Under the pieces are notes generated by a model. It saw nothing but the letters and a program-made list of their open reading frames with translations. It was not told the DNA's origin and did no database searches. Below are positions 34,190 through 46,495 of a stretch of DNA of 64,000 bases, piece by piece. The stretch is taken from positions 1,054,001 to 1,118,000 of the forward strand of contig NC_049909.1 in NCBI RefSeq assembly GCF_001411555.2. The letters are read 5' to 3'. The number at the start of each line of letters is the position of its first letter. Position 1 is the first letter of the stretch. Made by a program: the position numbers and the translations under genes. Source of the stretch: Juglans regia (Eukaryota > Streptophyta > Magnoliopsida > Fagales > Juglandaceae).

Positions 34190-35045
34190 GCATCTTCACT
34201 AGCATATCACCTTTGATAGATTCTTAAAAACGTTCTACTAATTTTATTGGCCATGCTGAAATATTTTCACATCTTAGTAAGAAAGATATTTGCTCATGAT
34301 GACTTGCATCCGGGTAGAATAAATTATAATTAAAAATATTTTACTTTTTAATTTTTTAATAATATAAGTTTTTACTTTAGTTGCTAGTAAATGTATTAAT
34401 TCATTTGTATATCATGTACAAGATAATAATTATAGATTTTACCATCTTCAATACGTGGAATGATTTCCTACATTATTGGATCAAACTCAGAAATCATCTC
34501 AATCAAATTTAAAAAATTTTCATTATTTTCTTGATAGATATTTTCATTATTCTCGAAATGGTAAATTATTTTTGCCATGACCCAGAGTTTTTACTACAGA
34601 AACAATTATCAGTAACACTTTTTTCAACGATCTTTTTCTCTATTAATTTTGTTTTTGGAATTTTTTGCCAATTATTTTAATTCTTAATAATCTCATTTCT
34701 AAATCAAGCCATGTAGTCATATTAGTAATATGCTCATTGGTTGTCTCCTGGCTGTTAGGCTTAGCACTAAGATTTTTTCAATCACCGGGTCCTTTATTAG
34801 CTAGTTGACTCATACTAGGCATTGAATTAAACAACTTACAACAAAAGCATAATACTCTATTCTAGTCTTTTGAATACACTAGCCATTTTCTATCATGTTT
34901 TTCTTCATTTGATAAGTTTTATATATAATATGCAGTAAAAGAATGTCTAGAGTTCTCATCTTTAGAAAACTTTATATCTTTATCTCTAATTGGACCCATT
35001 TCTACTAATAAATGTCTTAATTTTGTATCAACAATGTTCAATTGA
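34190..35045 (-). pseudogene. hAT-like transposase relic (DUF4371 / TTF-type family)
   Basis: The minus strand reads in one broken frame: KWLVYSKD, NRVLCFCCKLFN, MSQLANKGPGD, TTNEHITNMTTWLDLEMRL, then VVKTLGHGKNNLPFREN and MISEFDPIM. These are the N-terminal blocks of plant hAT-like 'zinc finger MYM-type 1' transposases, including a C-x-C-C motif. Multiple stops and one shift are present. The C-terminal dimerisation domain is absent. Confidence 0.7.
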
Positions 35046-36433
35046 GCAAGGCCATAAATATTTGTAGGAATAGAATTAGATATGTCCTTGGTATTTTTAT
35101 TTTCTCTTATGGTCTTCCCAAATTCTCCAGCAAGAACTGTAGCAGTACATGCTTGAGCACAATCCTCAAGTCCCTTTTGTTGGGCTTATTGTGTTTTTTC
35201 ATTATCTTCAAATCCTGTGAGGACTGCCCCAGCGCAAGAGGACAGACCGCCTTCCAAGAACAAGTGGAAGGCAAAGAAGAGTCTTTCCTAAGAAATGTGG
35301 AAGATGAGCCAGAGGTGGTCTAGCCAATGCAACTAGTCCAACAGAGCGAGCAGCACTGTGGAAGACCATGTTGACACACTTTAGCACATAGTGAAATAAA
35401 GGATTTGTGACTCGAAACCGGTCAAGTGAAAAAATGTGCCAACCATATGAAGGCAAGAAAGACTGGTGCAAAGGGCGAGCAATGGTTAATGACAAGACCC
35501 ATACGAACGTGAGGGCTTTTAGGGATAACACGAAATGCTCAGGAGGTATGATTGTCGTACGTAAAAACCCATACTCCACCTAAAAGGTCACATTTGGAAT
35601 AAGAGCATTTTTGAGAAGTGAGATGATCTAATCTCATCTCAAAATTTCTTATAATTTATTTCATAAACATCATTCAAACACAAACACTTTACAATTTTAA
35701 ATTTTTAACTTTTTTAACTTTTTAACTTTTTAACTTTTTCATCTAATCATTACTAAATCATTACAACTTTCTTAAACTTTTAAACAAAACACAAAAAACA
35801 ATACAACTTTTTTAAAATTCAAAACAAAAATAATATTAAAAATTATTCTAACAATTTTTAACATTATATATTTTTATTCAAGTTCTTCAAAATCCAATAA
35901 AACATATTAACTCAAACCATTTCAGTACTATTCATAGAATTCTCATCTGATCTCATTATCACAGCATGCCCTAAGTCTGTGGTAGAAAGATTACGACTCT
36001 GCAAACCATATCATCTGAACCCAGATGTATGGTCTAACGCCACATGAGAGACCCATATTCGGGGAGGGACTAGGAGTGGGCACAAGGCAAGTCATAGGAA
36101 CTTTCAAGCGTTGTCCCACCAGGCTGTCTTTGTCATCCTAAAGATGGATGGCTGAGACTGAAGGGCTTCTATTCAAGCATGCTTGGATTCAGAAGTACGT
36201 CAGAAGGACACATGATGGTCCTGCCCTATGAAAGTGACTGGACAAGGGACAAAATCTCAATTTTGAGATTGTAAGCATTGGAGTTTATTTAGAGTCGAAG
36301 TTTTTGAAGAGAACGTGTGGCTTTAAAGAGAGCAACAGAGGGAGCAGTATCAACAACTCCGTAGTATTTTTAATACTTTCGAACTAGTTTAGCTTTTAAA
36401 AAAATATAGAAAATGTGGGGGAAATATTGTAGG
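35046..36433. other. Unassigned sequence split by a MITE
   Basis: 35046-35590 and 35976-36433 flank the MITE at 35595-35975 and may have been contiguous. Neither shows a recognisable domain. The minus-strand frame 35579-35208 (123 aa) and the + frame 35042-35323 lack conserved motifs. It may be a degraded transposon remnant. Confidence 0.35.
35595..35975. mobile_element. MITE of the GAGATGAGATG family (copy 3)
   Basis: The left end CACATTTGGAATAAGAGCA with GTGAGATGATCTAATCTCATC and the right end TCTCATCTGATCTCATTATCAC are imperfect inverted repeats. The centre has repeated TTTTTAACTTTTTAACTTT. It is non-coding. Confidence 0.65.
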
Positions 36434-39345
36434 TGTAACACCCCATCTAAAAAATCATTAAGACTTAGCCATTAGCTTCCTTAATCGTAGTTAGCATTGT
36501 TTTTGGAAAAACAAAAAATTCCGGATTATTCTTAGCTTAAGAATCACACTTTGAGTTTAGCTAGAATTTTTGGAAGGGTTCTAGTATTTTATTTTAGATT
36601 ATTTTCCATAAAGCCAATAGTGGAGTGACACTTGGCATTATTATTGGGCTAAGCGAAGGCTAAGTATGGATGGTTTTAGGTATGAGTCCAAGAGTTTTTA
36701 ATTAAGGGCCCTCAATCACTAAGAATGTGATAGGCCAAGAATAGGTGTCATAAGCCTAGACCTATTAGATTTTATGAAGTGATAGGAGTCTTAGAAATTA
36801 GGGGCAAGTATGAGAAAGACTTGAAGCCTTGAAGCCTAACTTGGTGATAGTAAATGCTTTTGGCCCAACCTTAGAAAGACATACTTTTTGGACTCAATCT
36901 TAGTTGGCCTTTGAAGCCTTAGATGAGCCCTCAAATATGGACATAAGGTCTACTCTTCAAACCACACCAAGAGGCCACAACCAAGACACTTACACAAATA
37001 GCCCTACAAGCCCAAAAGCCTTGTCTTCCATTTATACACTTTTAGTTGAAGCTCACATATACCATACCATTGGTTTCTCTCAAGCCCATGCAGGACCCCA
37101 CGCCCCTAAGATTCCCATTTGGCCATAATTAATTTTTCAACTTGAGTTAAGGGCATTAATCATCTTATACATGATTAGTGATCTCTAAACCATCTTTTAA
37201 GCTTAATTTTTCTTTTAATTATTTCTCCCATTTTTTATCTGGAACTTATTGTTTTTATTATTGTTTTTCATCATTATCAGGCCAAAGTAGAAGTTTAATC
37301 TTGACCTTACACATATCAAAAGAAGCAAAGTCACGTCAATGCACAGTCACCACAATCGGTACACGTGTGCACCTTCATGTGCATTGTATCAAATCAACCC
37401 CCTAGCCCATGTCATTTCCATCATATTTTTATGTATAATTTCACCAATCATACATAATCTCATTTCTTATGAACCAGACCAAACCTTGGGCGAAACTCCC
37501 CCAAGTAACTGAACTATAGCCTAACCAATTCCATTAGAAACTTAGTTAAAGTAACCGAATGGCATTGTATTTTTTTCATCTGAATTTCTACTCTTGCTTG
37601 AGCCATTCCCACACGCCACCACCACTTACCTCCAATCCCCAAGAGCCCCTCAAGTCATCATGAAAATTTTGACCCAAGTCATCCCTCAAAGAGAGCCAAA
37701 TCAATTGGGCTTTTGCACTAGACATCACTCGTCAACCTCATTTCACCCTCTTCCTTGTGTTGCACATACTTGAGCACTCAACAACCAAACTTCCACCATC
37801 TACCACCTAAAAAAGCTTTTGCGGAGTGTCATGATACCTGCACAAATCAACAATGGAGATAAAACAAAAGTGATGCAAGCAAGAGATAAAAATCTGGACC
37901 CTCAAGGGCTTGCCCTAACCTTCAAACTACTACCAGACGACATCATGGCATGGCTTCATGCCTTGTTTTCTTTTTTTCTTTTCTTTTCTTTTCACACCAT
38001 GGAAGAACTTGCACCCAATTAGCACCTTGCAGCACCTGAAATGAAGAAATCATGGAGGTTAGGGCACTATTCATCTGCACAAGTGATGACGCAAGCTAGA
38101 AACCCGACCACCACACTCCATCGCCCACTCAACCAATCACCAAGCCCTCCTTTAGCCAAGGCCAACGTCCCCTCCCCTCTTGAAGACTATAAATACCTCA
38201 TTCACTTCCTTATTTCTCCACACCTCTTCTCCAAGTCTCCTCTTGAGCTCTTGCAAGTTTTTCTTCCCTTAGTGAGCAATAGAGTGAAACTGAGTGAAGT
38301 TCTTGAGTGTTCTTGTATTGAGAGCTTTAAGGGCCACGAAATCTTTGTAAGTAACCTTGCCCTAATCTTTCTTTAGTATTAGCATAGCATGTTAGGGTTT
38401 AATTTATGCCATGGGAATCATCTTTAATTGAGTTTAGATGAAGTTACCATGCTTAGATCAAAACCGAGATATATTTGATGTTTTGAGGAAATTAATTATT
38501 TTGGGTTGAAATTTAAGCTATGGCATGTGTTAATTTAATTTTATATGATTCAAAAGTATCTTAGAATGAATTTTGATGGTTTAATTTCGAAGTTGGAAGC
38601 ATGCCATAATAGGCTTTAATTCTATCTTGTGTTGATCATCTAAAGCGTACACGGTTGGATGCATACCTAGGCTTGAACAATATGCATTTAGAAAAGCCTT
38701 GTGATTGGGATAAGAATGAAAATACATGATTTGATTAAGTTTTTAAAACATCTCTTGGTGAATAAAACTAGAAGTGTCATGCATGCTTAATGAATGATTT
38801 AATATTGATTTAGGTCTTGAGCCATGTTTAGGTGTTGTGATGAACTTGTATGACCTGAACTTAAGTTTTTAATTTATTCCTAAGGTTATAATTACTATTG
38901 GCACTTGATGAATTTAAGTACACATGCATCCATAGAGGTTGAATAGTTGAAATCACATCTAGGCCTTAATGGAATGCATGCCATGGGTTGGGTGTGATTA
39001 ACATAGTTGCACTTTGACTTGTAAAATTCTAAAGACATATGTGGTTTTAGAACATAGAAAATATGAAGTTTATGGAGTTTGGTTAATTTTGGGGCTCATT
39101 TGTAAATAGTGAAAGCTTAGGGATATTTTTGTAGATATCTATATTTGAACCATTTTGATTACGAACATCTTCCCTAGAAGCTCAAATCCTAACTTAGTAT
39201 AACCTTGTTTACAGCCGCTATGATATTTCCAAACTCGGACAGTTTGTAAGTTGGCCTCTAACTTATACTTTGATAAATTATTTATGATTTATTGATAAAT
39301 GTCATATTCATGTTATAATGGTCAAACTCATATAACTCAATCCAA
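36434..39345 (+). mobile_element. Family A LTR fragment, + orientation
   Basis: It starts TGTAACACCCC. The part 37140-37240 parallels 9990-10060 (ATTAGTGATC..., AACCAT.TTTTAAGCTT). A TATA box is at 38188-38195. From 38400 to 39330 it follows the R/U5 of the copy at 15960-16715 and 18510-18690, with shared blocks such as GCCTCTAACTTA and TTTATTGATAAAT. It breaks off near 39345 without the GTCACA end. ORFs such as 36904-37128 and 38041-38376 lie inside the LTR and are not genes. Confidence 0.65.
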
Positions 39346-39379
39346 ATCTCATTACCATACCATAAATAAAATCTTAACA

Positions 39380-41115
39380 TGTGATTCTAACTTCCAATAA
39401 AGAGATATGGTAGAGTTATTCACCAATCCATGACTTATGGAGCTCTCATGATCAAACTCACTCAAGGACTTCACTCTTACTTCTTGGTTTCACTCTCCTT
39501 AACACTATGGGTGTTTTACTCTCAAGGAAGCTAAGGAAATGCTTGAGAATGGCGTGGGAGGAAGTGAGTGATGGGCAGTGATATTTATAGAGTTTGAGTG
39601 AGAAAGCAAGAGGTGCAAGTGGGTGAAGTGGTGCACGGTTTGGTTGATGTGAAGTGAAGGTAATTAGTGTTGGCTTTCAGTGGAGTGCATGCTTGTGTTT
39701 CCAGATCTGCATAGTAAAATTCATCACACTATTTACTCATGGACAAGGACCAAAGGAGAGTGATAGGTGTAGGAGCTAAGTGATTTAAGAAGTTGGGACA
39801 AAAAATCAAATGATTTCTCAAGAGAAACCAAGTGCAGGTTGAGAGTTTTTGCTCTCCAAACTTTTCCAGTTTTTTGTTTAGCTCTTGTCCTATCTTTATG
39901 GCAAGTTCTTGGCCACTATTACACTATTTGTGTAGTTGTTCCAAATGATTATTGGGGCATGAATACACTTGGTGTTAGTTGTGCATCACAAGAAAGGGAG
40001 TTGAATGTAGAAAAGTTCAGCCGAGAGTTTTGTACATGGTATCCTACCATTGTGTCCATTGGTTTTGATCATTGCTAGGGTTGCTTCTTAGGGTAACATG
40101 AGTGTGATTTGATGACATGTTTCCAGATCTAGAGGCTATGCTATAGGCGGGTGAAAAGGGCTACAGTTGTTTTAAAAAAAAAATTAGAAGAACAAGGGTG
40201 CAGTTCTATTGAAACATGTTCCATTTCAAGGTGAAATAGTTTGGTTTTTGGAGTAATTATGGGAGCTGTTCTTGGCTTCATCTTAGGCCTGAATTTTCCA
40301 GAGCTAGGTAGCATGAGAGTGAGCTAATCAAGTATAGAAAATCAATTGATGAGGAGGTTGAAAGAACAAGGTTTTGTTCGCTTGTTCTTGGAGTGCATTC
40401 GATTGGTGGGATTTATTGGCATTGACATGCCTTCCCACTTCATGAAATGAGTTGAAATTTCTCTACTATTCTAGAGCTATGAAAGATTGATCCAATTCAA
40501 GTGAAGGAGACAAAAATATCAGAAAAAAATGACGGAGAGAAAAGCTAGAAGAAATCGACATGCATGGTGTCAAAGTTAATACTGTTCTATGGCGTGATGA
40601 AGGGTTTTGAAAATGTAAACCTGGAGTCATGATAGATGCTGACGATGGTCAAAAATAAATAAATAAACCCTAGGGGAGTGTGGGAGGTTTGCAAAAGAAA
40701 GAAACTATGAGCTAGGTGGCAATATTTACTATTTGTGTAGTGATGAGAATCCTAGGCTTATACTCCAACTCCAGTCTCCAAGTGTTGTGCTCTTACTGGA
40801 CATAAAACTTTTATTGAGTTAGAACTTAATGTGGGGTCTCAAAATCGGCCTTCCCTTGGACCTCATGTTCAGTTTTGGTTAGGTCTTTCCTTGGACCTCA
40901 CTAGCTTATTAAGTTGGGCCTTAGCCTTGGGCCTCACATTGAGTCTTGTCTTGTACCTTTCTTCGGCCCATTTTTCTTATCAAGCTTGGACCCTCATTTT
41001 AACCAAATTTTGGGTCTTCTTCAAATCCATCTAACTTCCATGGCTAGCTATGAACCAATTACCAAGCCCATTAAGGTGGAAAGTATTCTCCATGCTACTT
41101 GTCATCCTCCTATTG
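39380..41115 (-). mobile_element. Family A-like LTR fragment, - orientation
   Basis: The stretch 39440-39600, with CACTCAAGG..TTCACTC, TTGGTTTCACTCTCCTT and a minus-strand TATA (CTATAAATAT), parallels the minus-oriented copies at 28620-28780 and 61730-61880. The remainder would be U3. It abuts the + oriented fragment ending near 39345, forming a tail-to-tail inversion. Its 5' end is replaced by the LINE tail at 41116. Similarity is moderate. Confidence 0.45.
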
Positions 41116-41449
41116 CCCTATTTTTTATTTTTTTTTGGAAGATGACGGTATCTCAATTTTATTGATTATCCTCGCTTATGGTGGAGGAAAACCGTGGTAA
41201 CAAATAGGACACTTGGTATTTACAAATAATCAGAAAAAGAAAAAAAAAAAAAAAAACAAACAATCCCATGTATCAAAATATTGCTAGACCATCTATACAA
41301 TAAATTAACCAAATAAACAAATAAACTAAAAAAATCTCAAACTTTACCATATTCACGACTTGAAACTCGGCAAACCAAGAAAACCCACACAGAGCAAACC
41401 TTTCACCCGAATAGGCAATTCATCAGAGTTCTTATATGTACAGTTTAAC

Positions 41450-41790
41450 GCTCCTTAAATAGTTGAGCCACCGTGTAATTATGCCCAAAAATCACTTGCA
41501 CAAATTCATCCCAATAATCTCATAAATACCAAACTGTGTAGGACTTCTTTCTAATCCAATGAACCACCAAGGCTGAATCACACTCAATCATAATATTTTG
41601 CAGCCCCAACTCCTTACAAAGTGATAACCATTTGGTTCAGCTTCATTATTAGTCCCAAATCCGAACTTTGTAGAAAAAGCTACCAAAAATTTTCCTCTAT
41701 CATCCCTTACAACCCCACCCTAACCCCAACTACTAGGATTACCCCTACAAGATCCATCCACATTTAATTTCACCCACGTATCCCTCAGTT
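41450..41790 (-). pseudogene. LINE RNase H-like domain remnant
   Basis: The minus strand near 41770 reads KLNVDGSCRGNPSSWG, then after a stop GGVVRDDRGKFLVAFSTKFG and NNEAEPNG, followed by decayed sequence. The NVDGS and NNEAE blocks mark the catalytic Asp and Glu positions. It is the same domain type as at 592-1176. Confidence 0.7.
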
Positions 41791-41992
41791 TAGTTCATAT
41801 AACTAACTTTGGCATTTTTACTATAAAATCCCTCACAAGAATTTCTAGCTACGCTAGAACAAATCTATCCATATGACAAAGAGAGCTAACCTTCAATAAC
41901 TTTGCCGAAAACATCTGCAGCCAAAACTCAATCGACATCCAAATTGTCTCCACTATATCATATCTTCCCTGCATTTTTGCTATACATCTCCA

Positions 41993-42601
41993 CTACCATA
42001 ACCTCCAAGAAGTCACCGATGGAATTAACCCACTCAACATACCTCGCTGAGAAGATTTTTTTGTACAATGAAACAAGCAACAACAGCGCGCCCACCAGGA
42101 ATTGAAGTTCATGCATTGAACACCCAACGTGCACGAAGCTCTTAGCCCTATTGCTTTCGCTACATCGCCTGTGCATAAAATGTGCTCCCGATCCTCTACA
42201 CTTCCTTTTGAGCAGCAAATGCAACGTGAAGCTAAAGGTACGCCCACCGACTGGACCCTTTCATCAACTGGGAGACAATTAAATCTAACCATCCACGTAC
42301 AAACGAATATCTTCTTTGGAAGTAGATTACACCAAATCCAATCCAGCTGAGGCCACTTAATACAAGTTACCTCCCAACCCATTTTAGTCGAAAAATTTCT
42401 ATCTACGCAAGGATGCCAGATATAAATATCATGACCTGGTCTTCCACATGGAGTTTCAAAAATAATTACATCTACCTCACTCGCATCAACCAGAGTTGAC
42501 AACAACTCCCTATCCCACCTATCCTCCACCCAGAAATTCCTCACCTCCAACCTTGGTTGCGCAACGTTAAGATTTCCAATAGCCTCAAGGGCCCCCCACA
42601 C
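41993..42601 (-). pseudogene. LINE zinc-binding region (zf-RVT)
   Basis: A 202-residue frame with DIYIWHPCVDRNFSTKMGWE, then WCNLLPKKIFVCTWMVRFNC and SRCICCSKGSVEDREHIL. The Cys-x-Cys-Cys and His-Ile-Leu spacing is that of the zf-RVT domain between RT and RNase H. The tail of the frame (CLFHCTKKSSQ...) drifts out of homology. Confidence 0.75.
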
Positions 42602-42616
42602 AAGCCATCTATCGAA

Positions 42617-43203
42617 CTAGAAAGAAACTGCTCCCTCCCAAACTTTTACCGACATATTCTCCAACACTTTTGGCATCACCATACATATGGATTTCCAAAA
42701 CATGGAGTCTGAGCTTCTAAAATTTGATTCCAGAAAATGATTCCCCTTTAAATATTTTGCTTTAAAAAATTGAGTCCACAAGTTGACTATCGATAGCAAT
42801 TGCCAAACAAACTTCATGTGTAACACTTTCTAGACATCAGAAAAATCTCTGACACCAATCCCCCCTTCCAGGCATGGCTGACACAACTTCAACTACGCTC
42901 TCCATTTTCTTTTCTTCCTACCATATGATCCTCCCCCCAAAAAATTGAAGCTAGAATATAATTCAATTTTTTTAAAACCAGCTTTGGGATATTTAAAATC
43001 GCAAGCAAGTCAGATGCCATGCTCGCTAGTACATGCTTGAGAATAATCAACCTCCCGCCTTGAGATAACAGCTTAAACTTCCAACCAGCCACTTTGTTTT
43101 GAAATTTCATGACTAACGGTTCCAACATTCTTGCATTTACCCTCCCAATAGCAAGCAGCGCACCTAAATAACAAGTTGGCAATTTCCCTTCAACAAAACC
43201 CAT
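42617..43203 (-). pseudogene. LINE RT thumb and connection region
   Basis: 43203-42889 carries LPTCYLGALLAIGRVNARM, AGWKFKLLSQGGRLIILKHVLASM and ILASIFWGED, the conserved region after plant LINE RT. 42826-42617 continues with WTQFFKAKYLKGNHFL and FWKSICMVMPKV. A stop and frameshift separate the pieces. Confidence 0.8.
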
Positions 43204-43229
43204 TAGCCGAAGAAGAGATAACCTTCTAG

Positions 43230-43790
43230 CGCCTTCAAGGACTTTCTCGCACCATTAGCAAAGATCAATGAATCATCTGCATACAACAAATGTGAAATTA
43301 AAGGAGCCCGTCAAGAATGGGAAAAACTCCCAATTCTCCCTTGATCAACTGCTTCTTCAATAACCGAGAAAGAATTTCTTCCAAAATAATAAACAAATAC
43401 GGCGATAAAGGATCCCCCTGTCTCAACCCACACAACGGTTTGAAAAAGCCCTTATAGGTCCCATTCATCATAATCAAGAACCAAGAAGATTGAATACAAA
43501 CCTTAATCAAATCACAAAATTTTTCTAAGAAGCCAAAACCTTCCAAAACATTTAAGAGAAAAAATTTCAGTCCACGCGGTCATATGCTTTGGCTATATCA
43601 ATTTTCATCATAACATTGCCACCACTATTCTTCTTATTAACAGACTTCACCATCTCCTGAGCCAAAGAAATATTCTAAAAAATACTCCTTCCTAGAACAA
43701 AAGCACCTCGCTCATGAGAAATAATCCATGGGAGAAAAGAAGTCATTCTCTTGGCAACCTATTTTCACAAAAATACTCATTACTCTAGAA
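43230..43790 (-). pseudogene. LINE reverse transcriptase with intact YADD
   Basis: Seen in order: ERGAFVLGRSIF, ISLAQEMVKSVNKK, MMKIDIAKAYDRVD (43605-43570), GLRQGDPLSPYLFIILEEIL (43435-43375) and HLLYADDSLIFANG. The catalytic YADD is encoded at 43283-43272. Stops and frame steps occur after NISLA and after the first helix, so it is inactive. Confidence 0.88.
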
Positions 43791-43800
43791 ATCTCTAAAA

Positions 43801-44165
43801 ATCCTAACTAAAACAAGTGTGGAAGTTATTTTGCCAAATTATGAACGGAAAGCCACTTTTCTTTAACGACCATAACTTCCACTTCGCCAAAGTCATGGAT
43901 TATTATTATCAAATTCTCAATATTTGACAATGTTACTATATAGTCTTGAGAGGAGTGCTACAATTGTTAAGGGTGATTTTGTACTTTTAAGGAGAAAGGG
44001 GTACATGAAAACTTCTTGATAGTTTAGGAAATGAGTATCATCAAAATTATAGGTTAGGAAGTAATTACAAAATAGGATAATAATTTAAAGAGAGTTTGTG
44101 TATTTTTCCTTACTATTTATGAAGTCAGAGAATATAAAAATAAAATTACTATTTGACCTCCCTTT
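43801..44165. other. Intergenic sequence, nothing recognised
   Basis: AT-rich, with no ORF or repeat structure that I can assign. Confidence 0.4.
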
Positions 44166-44169
44166 ACAA

Positions 44170-44525
44170 GGACAGGTTTGGGCAATGAGATGAGATGAAA
44201 ATTTTTTAAATAGTAGTGAAATGATTTGAATTATATTGGGTTTTGGGAAGGAGAGAAAAAAATAATTGAATAACAATTATATAAAGTTAAAAAAAAGTTT
44301 TGAATATTATTTTCGTTTTAAATTTTGAAAACCTTGTGTTATTTTTTGTATTTTATTTGGAAATTTGTAAAACTTGTAATGAGTAGGTAATGATTAGATG
44401 AAAAGGTTAAAAATTTGAAATTGAAAAGTATTTTAGATTTGGGTGATATTTGGGAAGAAAATTATAAGAAATTTTGAGATGAGATGACGTATTCTCAACT
44501 CATCTCTCTTTCCAAATATGACCTT
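44170..44525. mobile_element. MITE of the GAGATGAGATG family (copy 4)
   Basis: The left GGTTTGGGCAATGAGATGAGATG and right CTCATCTCTCTTTCC-AAATATGACC ends are imperfect inverted repeats. The core contains AATAATTGAATAACAATTAT and GTAATGATTAGATGAAAAGG, as in other members. It lacks coding potential. Confidence 0.65.
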
Positions 44526-45533
44526 AATTAAGCAAAAAACAAAAAATAACTAGTTTGAATAATTATAAAGAGCATTGCTACTTTTTTATTATCCCTAGTT
44601 ATACATGTTGATGTGGTATATTTGTTTTAGATGATTTTATATGTTAATAATTTAAAATAAAAGTCTATCACATTTTTTAAACTTTTACTCTGGCAAAGTT
44701 GACGATGGGCAGAATAAGGATTATTCTGGTTGTTAGTTAATCAACAGAAATTAGGAATTGAGACTAAGAAAAGATGCAATTTGGAGAGACAACTTTGTGA
44801 ATAGGATTTATTCATAAAAATTGAAAACTGGTCCTGAAGCCCACAAGCCGTGTTTAAATAGCTAAGGAAATTCGAGATTTTGAAAATTTTTTTTTTTCGA
44901 AAAGGCGAAATTTCAACTATTGCATAAAAGTAAAATATGGAATAAAATAAGTATCTTGCCAAAAATCTGGTCCAAATAGAATATGAATCATCTCTAAAAG
45001 TCATAGTGAAATATTACCATAAAAGTAAAAAAAAAAAAAAGAAAAAAAAAATAGAACAACAACAACTTAAAGTGGTGATTTACAAGGGAAAATGACTAAT
45101 TTCAATGTCGAATTGGGGACCACTAGGCTTAGATTTCTGAATTGTGGTTATATGTGCGATTCTGATACCCTTAACTAAAGTTATGGTTAAAATTTTTACG
45201 CGTACGCAATATCGTTCAAATTCAAGGAATCTTCACATTTTCTTGCCATATTTGCACTGATATGCCTTCTTAAGATAGTCTGATGCCATCAACTTGGAAT
45301 CTACCCACTCAACATCATCAGACCTAGATCCCCTGTATAAAAAATTATAAATATATTGATGTTGATAGTTTTCGCTTGAGACCTACCTACAGTACAACTA
45401 TTGTCTAATGGTATGTATGCCCTGCCCTTGCACCAAACCAAGTCGGTCACACTTTTGCCATTTCTCTCTTGCAAAGTTACAAACATGTCGAGATAGAGAT
45501 TCTCTGTTAACTTCATATACCATCACTTAAAAT
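44526..45533. other. AT-rich intergenic sequence
   Basis: No convincing gene. A-rich runs lie at 45029-45049. The minus-strand frames 44741-45004 and 45301-45516 lack recognisable motifs. Confidence 0.4.
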
Positions 45534-45661
45534 CATTACAAGAAAAATAGACTTTTGTGATTAATTTATTGCAATTAAAAAATTATTCACAATCAATTTT
45601 AGTTGCAAATAATTATTTCGTTGAAATTAACTGGTTACAAATAAATAATTTTCTTGTAGTG
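45534..45661. mobile_element. CACTA-derived MITE, ~128 bp
   Basis: The left end CATTACAAGAAAAATAG and right end AATTTTCTTGTAGTG are inverted copies of the plant CACTA terminus CACTACAAGAAAA, the left one with one mismatch. Between them GTGATTAATT.., GCAATTAAAA and CACAATCAATTTTAGTTGC form sub-terminal inverted repeats. A clear 3-bp duplication is not seen. It is too short to code for anything. Confidence 0.7.
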
Positions 45662-46295
45662 TTAATGTGACAACTGATTCAACTAAATTGAGAAAATCTA
45701 AAAGAAAGAACATGTGAATTGAGTCAGTTTTGTTTGATCTACATAAGAGGTGCGTTGTATCAATTACGAAGTAACATGGATGATAACATGGGTGCCATTA
45801 TAATTTCTGGCATATCCTGTGTATTTGTTACGTACACGTTTGCATGAGAATTGAACTCATTTTTCTTATGTTTCTTCTGATATTTTACTAGCTGTCGAGA
45901 CACTCATTTATGCATCTTTGTTAGCTGTTTCATGCGATGATCTGTCCTTTCTAAATGCCAATAATGAACCGAGCAGCCCAATTTTGGAGCGCTCCTGATT
46001 TTGTGTATTGTCTCACATATCTAAACACATTTACGTATTCTAAAATGATATTTATAGTTATAAAATGTATAAACGATGTATATTATATATATATTTTTAA
46101 ATAAATAAATATATAACACATAAAAAATTATTTTTTTAATAATAAACTTCACTATTTTTTAATAAAAAAATATTTTTTTAATAATGAGCTTAACTCTTTT
46201 TTAAAAAGAATACGTAACACTTGTATAACCCATAATCATATCTAGCATTACTCATATTAATGTCACGTAAATCTATTTTGCAATGTTGGTAAAGT

Positions 46296-46495
46296 AAGGT
46301 CATGTTTGGTTATTAAAATTTCAAGATTTTTATTGAATTTTAAAAAAAGCTTGAGATGTGTTTTTTTCTTGGAATTTTTAAAAGTAGATGGGAAAATCTC
46401 CATAATTTTTTCAAATTGGTAGTCATGTTTTAAATAATTAAAAAAATTTGTAATGATGAGTTGAGATGAGTTTAGTAACCAAACGAAGCAGTCAA
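46296..46495. mobile_element. MITE of the GAGATGAGATG family (copy 5)
   Basis: Ends CATGTTTGGTTATTAAAATTTC and GATGAGTTTAGTAACCAAACG are good inverted repeats (TTTGGTTA.TAAA). At about 200 bp it is a short member of the family. Confidence 0.7.

Larger units (their letters stand above)
41116..43800 (-). mobile_element. 5'-truncated LINE with RT, zinc-binding and RNase H regions
   Basis: The minus strand begins inside the reverse transcriptase near 43790 and ends in an A-rich tail (T-run at 41120-41136 on +). The 3' UTR contains GTTACCACGGTTTTCCTCC, matching the LINE at 1-1428. Coding parts are frameshifted. 5' truncation with an A-tail is typical of LINE insertions. I could not find matching flanking duplications. 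Confidence 0.85.

Noticed and set aside
34190..35045. Reading the region as a host zinc-finger gene
   Set aside because: The blocks match hAT-like DUF4371 transposases and are full of stops.
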